A DNA stretch of 64,000 bases from G965261775 sp965261775 (GTDB lineage Bacteria > Pseudomonadota > Gammaproteobacteria > Eutrophobiales > Eutrophobiaceae), in contig OZ253477.1 of assembly GCA_965261775.1 (NCBI GenBank), positions 806,001 through 870,000 on the forward strand, written 5' to 3'. Below the pieces are notes generated by a model, which had not been told where the DNA came from, made no database searches, and worked only from the letters and a program-made list of their open reading frames with translations. This document shows positions 27,456-35,416 of this stretch, piece after piece (position 1 is the first letter of the stretch; every line of letters begins with the position of its first letter). The translations under genes and the position numbers were made by a program.

Positions 27456-28170
27456 CGTCCCCGGCCTCCTCCGGAGGCATCTCTTCCGCCGTCTCAATAT
27501 AACGATTATCCTCACGAATGACCCTCGGCACGAGCACGCGATTATCTATTGTGACAGGCTGATAAACAACACGCCGTTTGTCCGGGTCATAACGCACCTC
27601 AACACGTCCCTCAAGTGGAAAATCCTTGCGGAAAGGGTGCCCGATAAAACCGTAATCCGTCAGTATGCGGCGTAAATCAGGATGATCGTCAAACACGATG
27701 CCAAAGAGGTCAAACGCCTCCCGCTCAAACCAGTCGGCCGAACTCCATATACAGGTAACAGAAGCAATCCTCGGCGGTTCACCCGACAGATGGCAACGCA
27801 AGCGCAAGCGCCGGTTGTGCTTTATGGATAACAAGTGATAAACAACGGCAAACCGCCGCTCCGTTTGTCGGGATTCCCCATCGTGATTCGCAATATCCGC
27901 GTAGCGACCACGGCTAAAACCGGTAGCGGTGGTCTTTCTGGTCTCCCAGTCAACCTCACCATAAGCCGAATAATCCACGCCGCACAGGTCGGAAAGTTGC
28001 GCAAAGGCAAACCCCTCCTCATCACGCAACGCCCGGCATACGGGCAGAAGCTGCTCCCCCGGAACAACCAGGGTAAGCTGTTCATGATCAATAATACAAT
28101 CCGCCGCCACATTACTAAAACGTTCCCGAAGCCTGTCGGCAAAATCGGCGATGGTTCCGGTCATGTCCAT
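27448..28170 (-). CDS. nuoC: NADH-quinone oxidoreductase subunit C
   Basis: A 240-residue 30-kDa subunit of the peripheral arm. The signature is SADWFEREAFDLFGIVFDDHPDLRRILTDYGF (about 143-174), followed by GHPFRKDFPLEG. The N-terminal ~60 residues are less conserved, as usual. The C-terminal acidic tail (EEMPPEEAGDDA) overlaps the nuoD start. Confidence 0.96.
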   Translation of the reverse strand: MDMTGTIADFADRLRERFSNVAADCIIDHEQLTLVVPGEQLLPVCRALRDEEGFAFAQLSDLCGVDYSAYGEVDWETRKTTATGFSRGRYADIANHDGESRQTERRFAVVYHLLSIKHNRRLRLRCHLSGEPPRIASVTCIWSSADWFEREAFDLFGIVFDDHPDLRRILTDYGFIGHPFRKDFPLEGRVEVRYDPDKRRVVYQPVTIDNRVLVPRVIREDNRYIETAEEMPPEEAGDDA

Positions 28171-28189
28171 TTAATCAACTGCGGAAAAT

Positions 28190-28672
28190 TCACCGGCACG
28201 CGATCGTATTCGTGCGCTTGATCTTTTTCTGCAACTGGATTACACCGTACAGCAAAGCCTCCGCCGTCGGCGGGCAGCCCGGCACATACACATCCACCGG
28301 CACGATCCGATCACATCCCCTGACAACAGAATACGAATAATGATAATACCCCCCGCCATTCGCACACGAACCCATTGAAATCACCCAGCGCGGCTCTGCC
28401 ATCTGATCATAGACCCGGCGCAGGGCTGGTGCCATTTTATTGACCAAAGTCCCCGCCACAATCATCACATCCGACTGCCTCGGGCTCGGACGGAAAATAA
28501 CCCCGAAACGATCAAAATCATAACGCGCCGCGCCTGCATGCATCATTTCTACCGCGCAACACGCAAGACCAAACGTCATCGGCCACATGGAACCGGTGCG
28601 CGCCCAGTTGATCAGATTATCCAGACTGGTCGTCACAATACCCGGTTCGTGAATTTTTCCTTCAATTTCCAT
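28190..28672 (-). CDS. nuoB: NADH-quinone oxidoreductase subunit B
   Basis: A 160-residue subunit carrying cluster N2, the electron donor to quinone. The tandem cysteines of FGLACCAVEMMH (about 33-44) and the later Cys residues in SMGSCANGGGYY and YVPGCPPTAEALLYG are the four ligands. The N-terminus is short. It lies 12 bp after nuoA. Confidence 0.97.
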   Translation of the reverse strand: MEIEGKIHEPGIVTTSLDNLINWARTGSMWPMTFGLACCAVEMMHAGAARYDFDRFGVIFRPSPRQSDVMIVAGTLVNKMAPALRRVYDQMAEPRWVISMGSCANGGGYYHYSYSVVRGCDRIVPVDVYVPGCPPTAEALLYGVIQLQKKIKRTNTIACR

Positions 28673-28684
28673 TGCAGAACCTCA

Positions 28685-29053
28685 CTACTCCCAATCCAAA
28701 GCGCCCTTGCGCCATTCATAAATAAAACCAACGACCAGTATCCCCAGAAACACCATCATCGCCCAAAAGCCCTTCATACCAATATCACCGAGCACCACAG
28801 CCCACGGAAACAGGAACGCTATTTCAAGATCGAAAATGATAAACAGAATGGCCACCAGATAATAACGCACATCAAACTTTATGCGGGCATCCTCAAACGC
28901 CTCAAAACCGCATTCATAGGGAGACTGTTTTTCAGGGTCGGGCCGGATATGGCCCATCAGTTTACCTATCACCACACCAATGCTGATCAGAACAACCCCC
29001 ATCACCAGAGTCATCGCAATAAAAATCAGGACAGGAAAATAATTACTCAACAT
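28685..29053 (-). CDS. nuoA: NADH-quinone oxidoreductase subunit A
   Basis: A 122-residue membrane subunit with three hydrophobic spans. ATG 29053 gives MLSNYFPVLIFIAM, the usual NuoA start; the frame stays open upstream but without family-like residues. SPYECGFEAFEDARIKFDVRYYLVAILFIIFDLEIAFLFPW contains the switch-loop Cys and the conserved Asp/Glu. A purine run (AAGGGG) lies directly before the ATG, closer than an ideal ribosome binding site. It is the first gene of the nuo operon. Confidence 0.95.
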   Translation of the reverse strand: MLSNYFPVLIFIAMTLVMGVVLISIGVVIGKLMGHIRPDPEKQSPYECGFEAFEDARIKFDVRYYLVAILFIIFDLEIAFLFPWAVVLGDIGMKGFWAMMVFLGILVVGFIYEWRKGALDWE

Positions 29054-29097
29054 CCCCTTATACTCAAACTTTGACAAACACCATATACATACTGTCA

Positions 29098-29103
29098 ATT
29101 ATA
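29098..29103 (-). promoter_or_regulatory. Putative -10 box of the nuo operon promoter
   Basis: On the minus strand TATAAT occurs at 29103-29098, placing a start about 37 nt before nuoA ATG 29053. The -35 region at 17-bp spacing (AGACGT) is poor, so the site may need an activator or may not be the real promoter. The secG and tRNA-Leu genes often found upstream of nuoA are absent. Confidence 0.35.
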
Positions 29104-29320
29104 CACATTATGCCACTGTCACGTCTGTATCCAGATACTGCTCGTCCTTGCAGATGTCGTATAAAGCTGCAATCCGTAAACCCGGACGCCATCCAGATAC
29201 GCCCGCACCGTTGCCCGCCACGAACGTATAAGATGGTGGCGGGGAAATGCCGCTGCCGCTTTCTGTTCCACCGGCGCTTTCATACCTTCGCCGACGGCAC
29301 TGTGCTTTAGTATATCCGCT

Positions 29321-29491
29321 ATGGAGGTGTCGCGCATTACTGACAAGACCCCCGCTGGTCAAATGGCGGAAACTGTAAAAAAGCATTATGAAGACGACAA
29401 TCAGTCGGATGTGCGAGTGTGGCGCGTTTCTCATCAGGGGGATAACCAGCGGAATTATGTGCGATTTTATCACGAGATATTGAAATTGTAA
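29321..29491 (+). CDS. Small hypothetical protein (56 residues)
   Basis: ATG 29321 to TAA 29489-29491 encodes a charged protein containing TVKKHYEDDNQSD, VRVWRVSHQGDNQRNYV and a C-terminal RFYHEILKL. There is no signal peptide or known motif. It lies alone in the ~540-bp gap between nuoA (minus) and the ELM1-like gene (plus). The frame is also open upstream of the ATG. The composition looks coding, but there is no strong ribosome binding site, so it may be a remnant. I do not recognise it. Confidence 0.35.
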   Translation: MEVSRITDKTPAGQMAETVKKHYEDDNQSDVRVWRVSHQGDNQRNYVRFYHEILKL

Positions 29492-29592
29492 TCGCAGGTA
29501 TGGCCTGTATAATCCGGTCTGATGAAAGAGCGGATTAAAAATTCCGGCATAGGGAATGCATGGTTCTAATATAGTTTCAGAACCCTGAGGCC

Positions 29593-30549
29593 ATGCGAAT
29601 ATGGGCGATCAGCGACGGCCGCTCAGGGATGCGCATACAGGCTCTCGGCCTCGCGCAGGCAACTGCCACCCGATGGGCGAAAGGCAACGTAGCGGTCGTG
29701 GAGAAAAGAGTCGACTCTGGAAAATTACAACGTTTCTTTCCGCATGTTGACAGGCTGTTGACCCCGGGGGAAGTGCCGCCGGATATGGTTATCGCCTGCG
29801 GAGGTGCGGCCTTGTTTCCAACGCTGGCGTTGCAACGGCGCTATGGTGCATTCACGGTATATGCGCAACGACCATTTTGGGGTGAGGCAAAATTTGATGC
29901 CATCATTCGCCAGCATCACGACGGCCCGGGCGGCGAAAATACACTCACCATCCTGGGGGCAGTCGGGGGTATTACTGCCGCCGATATCGCCGTCCGGCGC
30001 CGGGCCGCATTATCGCGTTTTGGAATCTCCGCCAGACCATGTCTCGGCGTATTGCTTGGCGGGGCAAACCGCGCCTTTGCACCGACAAGAGGCGACTTCC
30101 GGGAACTCGCCCATACCCTGTCCGCCGCTATTACCGCTGCTGGAGGAAGTCTGCTGGCCGTATCATCGCGCCGCACGGGCAAAGAAAATGAACAGGCGTT
30201 TGCCGATGTCATTGCAAAAAAGGACAAAATGCTATTTCTTCCGGCGGCAGAGGATAACGCCATTTTCCGCGACATTCTGGCGGCAGCGGACGTTATTGCG
30301 GCAACGGGCGATTCCGTCAATATGCTCAGCGAGGTATGCTCCGTGAGGAAACCGCTTTTAATACTTTCCTTACCGATACGTGCCGGGATACGTCGACGGG
30401 CAGCGCACAAATTTGTGCGCTTTCATGAGGCATTGACAGCACGCAATCTGGCACGACCTTTCCGGGGCAAGATAGAGCTCTGGGAATCGCCCGGTCTGGA
30501 CGAAACAACGCGGGCAGCAGAGTGGATTATCTCACGCTATCACAGATAA
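29593..30549 (+). CDS. ELM1/GtrOC1-family protein (putative nucleotide-sugar-dependent glycosyltransferase)
   Basis: A 318-residue protein of the family annotated as 'mitochondrial fission ELM1', which in bacteria looks like a GT-B-type glycosyltransferase. Family blocks are the opening IWAISDGRSGMRIQALGLAQA, MVIACGGAALFPTLALQRRYG, GVLLGGANRAFAPT, and the C-terminal AADVIAATGDSVNMLSEVC, equivalent to the donor-binding region of GT-B enzymes. The substrate is unknown. It leads a plus-strand group with a 2OG-Fe(II) oxygenase and an unfamiliar large protein. The GC content looks higher than in flanking genes. Confidence 0.8.
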   Translation: MRIWAISDGRSGMRIQALGLAQATATRWAKGNVAVVEKRVDSGKLQRFFPHVDRLLTPGEVPPDMVIACGGAALFPTLALQRRYGAFTVYAQRPFWGEAKFDAIIRQHHDGPGGENTLTILGAVGGITAADIAVRRRAALSRFGISARPCLGVLLGGANRAFAPTRGDFRELAHTLSAAITAAGGSLLAVSSRRTGKENEQAFADVIAKKDKMLFLPAAEDNAIFRDILAAADVIAATGDSVNMLSEVCSVRKPLLILSLPIRAGIRRRAAHKFVRFHEALTARNLARPFRGKIELWESPGLDETTRAAEWIISRYHR

Positions 30550-30630
30550 TCTGCAAATCATTTCATCCATTAATATTGGATATGCTATGATAACAACAGC
30601 ACTTGGAAACCACCCGAACTATTTTTTACG

Positions 30631-31287
30631 ATGACCGACTCTTCCTCCGTTATTAACTGGGATGCGTTGCAGGCGGCGGATGCCGTCCGTGCTCCGTTTC
30701 CGCATCTTATCGTGGCGGATATGCTGCGGGCGGACGCCGCCCCTGTGATCAGCCGCGATTTTCCCGAGGTACCCGCCCCCGGCAGTTTCCCTCCGACAGT
30801 GCTGGACTGCCGCGGCGCGTTTGCGCAAATGCTGGAAGAAATCCAGGGGAACCGTATGCGCGACCTTCTGGCCGACAAGCTGGGAGTAGAACTCTCCGGC
30901 AGAAAAACGATGGTGACCGTGCGTGGACGTTGCCGCATGAGCGACGGCAAAATTCATCGGGATTCCAAAGGTAAAATCGTCACTGTACTCATCTATATGA
31001 ATGACCACTGGGAAAGCCAAAAAGGACAGTTGCGATTGCTGAACGGCCCCAGTGATCTGAACGACTACTTTGCCGAGGCTCCGCCTTCTCGCGGGGCGAT
31101 GGTGGCCTTTGCCTGCGCCGACAACGCCTGGCATGGTCACAGCAATTTTGAAGGCGAGCGTCGCGCGGTGCAATTAAACTGGGTCGCTAACGAACGCTAT
31201 CTGCGCCGCGAGCACCGCCGCCATGCGATCAGCGCCGTGATCAAAAAGATACGGAGCGCATGCTCACTCGCTCGTGTGCGACCATGA
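30631..31287 (+). CDS. 2-oxoglutarate/Fe(II)-dependent oxygenase
   Basis: A 218-residue double-stranded beta-helix oxygenase of the prolyl hydroxylase type. The iron ligands are visible: H109 and D111 in KIHRDSKG, and a distal His in NAWHGHSNFEGERR (H168 or H170), followed by the 2-oxoglutarate-binding Arg (R177 or R178). LIYMNDHWESQKGQLRLLNG is the typical strand before the distal His. The substrate is unknown; a neighbouring glycosyltransferase-like gene suggests a sugar or a small molecule. The stop overlaps the next gene's ATG (ATGA), so it is translationally coupled. Confidence 0.85.
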   Translation: MTDSSSVINWDALQAADAVRAPFPHLIVADMLRADAAPVISRDFPEVPAPGSFPPTVLDCRGAFAQMLEEIQGNRMRDLLADKLGVELSGRKTMVTVRGRCRMSDGKIHRDSKGKIVTVLIYMNDHWESQKGQLRLLNGPSDLNDYFAEAPPSRGAMVAFACADNAWHGHSNFEGERRAVQLNWVANERYLRREHRRHAISAVIKKIRSACSLARVRP

Positions 31288-33200
31288 CACTGTCCATTAA
31301 CACTTTCCGCGCTGGCGTCGGTGGACTGACCTTTTTCAAGGCCGTTGGCCATCCGTTGACGGCATCTGCCCACGCGGCACTGGTCGCCAAACTCCGCGCC
31401 GCGCCGCGTCCCGTCGTTGCCTACGACCCTGCTGGATATCTGTCCGAATACGCCGCCTTGCATGGCCTGCGCGGGGAGGACATTGATCTTGTCCTGGTAC
31501 AAAATGCGCTGCGGATCGGCGGCGAAACACTGGGACACAAAACGCGTGCCGTTTCCGAATTGCCGCAAAGCGGGGTAAAGACGCTTTTTGTCGTCGCGCA
31601 CGACGCCGTGCGCCGCCTGGCGCAGATCGCCCCATGGGTACCGGACGGTTGCAACACACTGTCGCTGGACGACGCACGTCTGCCGGAACACTTTTTAGTG
31701 AACCAACACGACTATCTCTTCAACCTCAACTTCGCTACCAACTTCGCCTTTTTCCGTGATGAGGGCGGTCGGCACACGCGCGTGGTGACCGCCAACTACT
31801 GGGGAGCCTACGGCGCGAAAGACCCGTTTTTATGGTGTCGCCTGTTTGACGCGGACGGCAAAACGCTGGCAGACTTTGAACATCCGCTCGGTAAACCGGG
31901 GGCGGTGGTGGTACTGGACAGCCGCGACATCCGGACACAGCACAAATTGCCGGAATTCTGCGGGCAACTTTTTCTGTCCGTCATCAACGGTGCTGGACAC
32001 GACATCGTAAAGTATGTCATTGACACCTTCGGCGACAACGGAGACGACACGGAACTGAGCTGCACTCATGACTCCAATGCGTGGCCATCTGACTTGTATG
32101 CCGGATTGCCTGCACCGAAAAACGACGAGCGCGTGGTGCTGTGGGTACAAAATTCGCATCCGACACCGATTCCGGCAGGCAATATCGGTCTAAATGTCAT
32201 GGGGCACGTCGAGACGCGTACTCTTGACGAGGAAATTCTACCGTTTGCCACGTACCCGCTGGATGTGGCGGAACTCTTTCCCGAAGTGAAATGGCCGCGA
32301 CAATTCGAGATTCAGGCAGGCAAATGGTTTTCGCGTCCGCGTTATGAAGTATTGCACAAGAGCGGGCGACGGCGCATCAACCATCCAAATGTGGAGCGCG
32401 TGGACCTGGAACATGATGAAGAGATTCGCCGCATTGCGCCGCTGATGGGCAAGAGCTTCATTCTACCCGCCCCTATCATGCCACAGGCGCGTTATCGCAG
32501 CGAGTGCCTGCCGACACCGATGGCGACGATACAGGACAACCTGCCGGTGGTTGTCACAGGCTACGATGCAACGGGAACAATGATCTGGCAAAAACCGCTG
32601 GGACTGTTGCCCCGAAACCACGACATGATGCTGGACCTGTCAGTGATGGGGACATTGTCATCGGACTACGGACACGCTGAGTTGACTTACGATTTTACTC
32701 TGGAAAATGGCGTGCTGGACGGTTGGCTGCATTCCCTTTTCCGGTACACTGACCTGGAGTCCGGTCACGCAGCGGACACTAGCTTCGGTTCGCATATATT
32801 CAACCACGCGGTGATTTTTCGGGGGGAACCGCAGTCCTACAAAGGCCCGCCGCCGGGGCTGAGTACGCGCCTTTTTTTACGACTATTATTGCCGCCAGCG
32901 GAAGTATTTTGCCATTTGATCTATCCGGTGTCTCACAAATGGCATCCGCAGAGCGACACGGTGCTGGCACTGAAAAACGCCGATGGCGACGACATCGCAA
33001 TACGGAAAATACAAATCCCCGCGGGCGGTTCGTTCCGGTTTGAATGCGGCAAAATGTTTGCAAAAGGAGAACTGCGCGCCTCTTTTATCGGTGACCGCCC
33101 CGGCTATGTGATAGTACGGGACACCACCTGCCGCCTGTTTGGCTATCATGGCGCCCGCCACGGCAATGGTTTCGCGCTGGATCACATGTTCGGGTTTTAG
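31284..33200 (+). CDS. Large protein of unknown function, coupled to the 2OG-Fe(II) oxygenase
   Basis: A 638-residue protein that I do not recognise. ATG 31284 overlaps the previous stop as ATGA; an in-frame ATG at 31260 is the alternative. There is no signal peptide or membrane span. Visible pieces are an N-terminal ~110-residue alpha/beta-looking segment (VVAYDPAGYLSEYAAL), beta-rich segments with VVLDSRDIRTQHKLPEF and TELSCTHDSNAWPSDLYAG, a central VVLWVQNSHPTPIPAGNIGLN, and a C-terminal part ending RDTTCRLFGYHGARHGNGFALDHMFGF. Repeated Asp/His/Arg-rich loops could bind sugar or metal, but this is a guess. It ends the ELM1-oxygenase cassette and is followed by a strong hairpin. The sequence is visibly GC-rich (sampled lines about 57-62%). 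Confidence 0.85.
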   Translation: MTLSINTFRAGVGGLTFFKAVGHPLTASAHAALVAKLRAAPRPVVAYDPAGYLSEYAALHGLRGEDIDLVLVQNALRIGGETLGHKTRAVSELPQSGVKTLFVVAHDAVRRLAQIAPWVPDGCNTLSLDDARLPEHFLVNQHDYLFNLNFATNFAFFRDEGGRHTRVVTANYWGAYGAKDPFLWCRLFDADGKTLADFEHPLGKPGAVVVLDSRDIRTQHKLPEFCGQLFLSVINGAGHDIVKYVIDTFGDNGDDTELSCTHDSNAWPSDLYAGLPAPKNDERVVLWVQNSHPTPIPAGNIGLNVMGHVETRTLDEEILPFATYPLDVAELFPEVKWPRQFEIQAGKWFSRPRYEVLHKSGRRRINHPNVERVDLEHDEEIRRIAPLMGKSFILPAPIMPQARYRSECLPTPMATIQDNLPVVVTGYDATGTMIWQKPLGLLPRNHDMMLDLSVMGTLSSDYGHAELTYDFTLENGVLDGWLHSLFRYTDLESGHAADTSFGSHIFNHAVIFRGEPQSYKGPPPGLSTRLFLRLLLPPAEVFCHLIYPVSHKWHPQSDTVLALKNADGDDIAIRKIQIPAGGSFRFECGKMFAKGELRASFIGDRPGYVIVRDTTCRLFGYHGARHGNGFALDHMFGF

Positions 33201-33220
33201 CAGGATTATTTGCGAAGGGG

Positions 33221-33248
33221 TCCGGGGGCTGAAAAATAGCCCCCCGGA
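33221..33248 (+). terminator. Strong GC hairpin after the oxygenase cassette
   Basis: TCCGGGGGCT (33221-33230) pairs with AGCCCCCCGGA (33238-33248) around GAAAAAT, with one bulged C. No T-run follows, so it may stop the ribosome-free RNA polymerase poorly but would protect the 3' end. The remaining gap to fchA (to 33494) shows no gene. Confidence 0.55.
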
Positions 33249-33494
33249 GCACTTGTAACAACTCAAAACATTGCCTGCCACTGCATCTCCTGGCACTAAT
33301 GGAGCTGCCTTTGAATTTTTAATACAACGCTGGAAGAAATCAATCCTTGTGCTCAATACTGCGGCAAAGATTAAAAGACATGAATGCAGCGGTAAAGATC
33401 AGTGAATCGCCGGAGTGACAGTCAATGACCTTTGATAAATCACTCAACGACACTGTTGAACCCGAACTCAAATGCCCTTCATGAAATCTCCGGG

Positions 33495-34121
33495 CTAGAG
33501 TCTGCTTTTTACCAGTGAATAAATATCTTCTTTCAGTGCCTCCATGCCATCCAGACAAGTTTCGAGTTTCTGACGGCGATCATCGACAAACGCCTTGTCT
33601 TTGATCTGGTTGATATTGATATAGACGTTCAGAGCAGCGCTTCTCAGACCGGCGTATCCGGCCAGTACGGCTACTCCGGCATCACTGATCACATTGCGGT
33701 TCCCCTGTCCGGCAACAAGCTGACTAAGATCCACAACTTCGCGACACAGGCGTGCGCATTCCAGTGGCACATCCGTCGCCACCTTTAAGGCCGACTGAAT
33801 CGCATCCAGACGCGCCGCTGTCTGTTCGTCATTATCCTTCGGCATGCCATAAGCGGTCATCACACGATTAAACGCATTCACATCTTCCTGAACCATATCG
33901 CTCAATCGGGCGCACAACGCTTCCGATTTGGCAAGCGTTGCCCTGGCGTCATCTTCAACATCTTCATAGCCCTTCTTGCCAATGGTAAAATGGGCCACCA
34001 TGCTAACCAGGGCCGCGCCCATCGCACCCGATACCGCCGCCGCACTACCGCCACCCGGTGTTGAGGTCTTGCTTGACAGCCCATCCAGAAAGGACTTAAC
34101 AGTCATATCTTCTATTATCAT
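33495..34121 (-). CDS. fchA: Methenyltetrahydrofolate cyclohydrolase FchA (formimino-THF cyclodeaminase family)
   Basis: A 208-residue protein of the FTCD_C family. SFLDGLSSKTSTPGGGSAA, VSGAMGAALVSMV, and VISDAGVAVLAGYAGLRSAALNVY closely follow Methylobacterium FchA as I recall it, which hydrolyses methenyl-H4F to formyl-H4F in methylotrophy. I chose ATG 34121, preceded by AGGA; a TTG start 12 bp upstream is possible. It is divergent from mtdA, which makes its substrate, across a 255-bp gap. A histidine-degradation cyclodeaminase is an alternative, but no hut gene is near. Confidence 0.9.
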   Translation of the reverse strand: MIIEDMTVKSFLDGLSSKTSTPGGGSAAAVSGAMGAALVSMVAHFTIGKKGYEDVEDDARATLAKSEALCARLSDMVQEDVNAFNRVMTAYGMPKDNDEQTAARLDAIQSALKVATDVPLECARLCREVVDLSQLVAGQGNRNVISDAGVAVLAGYAGLRSAALNVYININQIKDKAFVDDRRQKLETCLDGMEALKEDIYSLVKSRL

Positions 34122-34151
34122 TTTCCTGCCCAAAAATAAAAAAGAGCTGTT

Positions 34152-34180
34152 ATTATATGCCAGTCGGGTCGTTTCATAAA
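34152..34180 (-). promoter_or_regulatory. Putative fchA promoter
   Basis: On the minus strand, TTTATG (34180-34175), a 17-bp spacer and a perfect TATAAT (34157-34152) face fchA; the implied leader to ATG 34121 is about 25 nt. The -35 match is only 3 of 6. The rest of the 255-bp gap presumably carries the mtdA promoter and shared control of this C1 gene pair. Confidence 0.4.
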
Positions 34181-34376
34181 GCGGTGCTTTTCAGTTCTCA
34201 AAGAACGTATCGGAATGGATATCATTGTCGAAAGCGCTTATGAAATAACTTGTCAAATCTTCCAGCATCGGGTAAATTTCGCTTTCCAACAGTTCACCCA
34301 TAAATACGAGCAGGCTTTGTTACGATCAAATCGTGACCACACCGCTGTTTAGCCAATATACGGAGGACAATTCAAC

Positions 34377-35237
34377 ATGAAAAAGCTCTTGTTCCAGCTT
34401 GATACCGATCCCTATCCCGCCGCCTTTGATACTATTGTCGCCTATGACGGAGGAGCCGACCATGTCATCGGCCACGGCAATGTGACACCGGAAAACGTAG
34501 TGCCTCTGGTAGAGGGCGCAATTTTTACCCGCTCCCCTAAAGAAAAAAAATACACGTCCCTCTTCATCGGGGGGAGTAATATGACCCAGGGAGAAACCTT
34601 GCTCAAGGCGGTGCAGGAAAAATTCTTCGCAGACTTTCGCGTGTCGATCATGCTGGACAGCAATGGCGGCAATACCACGGCGGCGGCCGGTGTTGCCAAA
34701 TTACTGAAGAGCGGCGAGATCAAAGGGAAAAAGGTAGTAGTCCTGGCCGGCACCGGACCGGTCGGACAGCGTGTCGCCGCAATAACAGCCAAAGAAGGCG
34801 CTGGCGAGGTGATAGTCACATCCCGACAACTCTCAAAAGCCGAACGGACATGTGCCGATATAAAGAACCGTTTTGACGCGGATATTACACCCGTTGAAGC
34901 AACGGATGATGCGAGCAGAGGCGACATTGCCAGCGACGCGCAAATCGTATTTGCGGCTGGCGCAGCCGGTGTAAAACTGCTGAAAAAGGAACACTGGGAA
35001 AACAACAACAATATTGAAATGATGGCCGATGCCAACGCAACCCCTCCGCTTGGCATTGACGGTGTTGAGATGATGGACAGAGGAGAGGAGCGACACGGCA
35101 AGATAGTATGGGGCGCCATCGGTTTCGGAGCGCTGAAACTGGAATTGCATCGCCGCTGTATTACAAAGCTTTTTGAGAGCAATGACCTCGTATTTGATAC
35201 GGAAAATATATTCAGTCTCGCCAAAACGATGGGGTGA
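34377..35237 (+). CDS. mtdA: NADP-dependent methylenetetrahydrofolate/methylene-H4MPT dehydrogenase MtdA
   Basis: A 286-residue oxidoreductase. The opening KKLLFQLDTDPYPAAFDTIVAYDGGADHV, the MLDSNGGNTTAAAGVAKL block, the Rossmann loop VLAGTGPVGQR and C-terminal ALKLELHRRCITKLFES match Methylobacterium MtdA as I recall it. It oxidises methylene-H4F (or methylene-H4MPT) with NADP+. MtdB is a close relative, but the fchA neighbour favours MtdA, because the two run consecutive steps of H4F-linked C1 transfer. GGAGGA at 34362-34367 is a good ribosome binding site. Confidence 0.92.
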   Translation: MKKLLFQLDTDPYPAAFDTIVAYDGGADHVIGHGNVTPENVVPLVEGAIFTRSPKEKKYTSLFIGGSNMTQGETLLKAVQEKFFADFRVSIMLDSNGGNTTAAAGVAKLLKSGEIKGKKVVVLAGTGPVGQRVAAITAKEGAGEVIVTSRQLSKAERTCADIKNRFDADITPVEATDDASRGDIASDAQIVFAAGAAGVKLLKKEHWENNNNIEMMADANATPPLGIDGVEMMDRGEERHGKIVWGAIGFGALKLELHRRCITKLFESNDLVFDTENIFSLAKTMG

Positions 35238-35416
35238 AAAGAATTTTGGGCTCCCCTCCGCAGATGACCTCCCGCTACTCATTCCTGTAGCTTGAGGAAC
35301 GTGCCGTGAGGAACATTCCCCCGTCCGGCGACAGGCAGGCACAAAAATACGCCCGCGAGCGCTTTAATCGGGAACGGGGTTTCTGTTATATTTGAAGTAA
35401 ATTGGAGAATGTTTCC

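Noticed and set aside
35238..35416. Possible riboswitch (cobalamin-type) before the TonB receptor
   Set aside because: No recognisable conserved cobalamin-box or other riboswitch core was found; only short GC-rich stretches.
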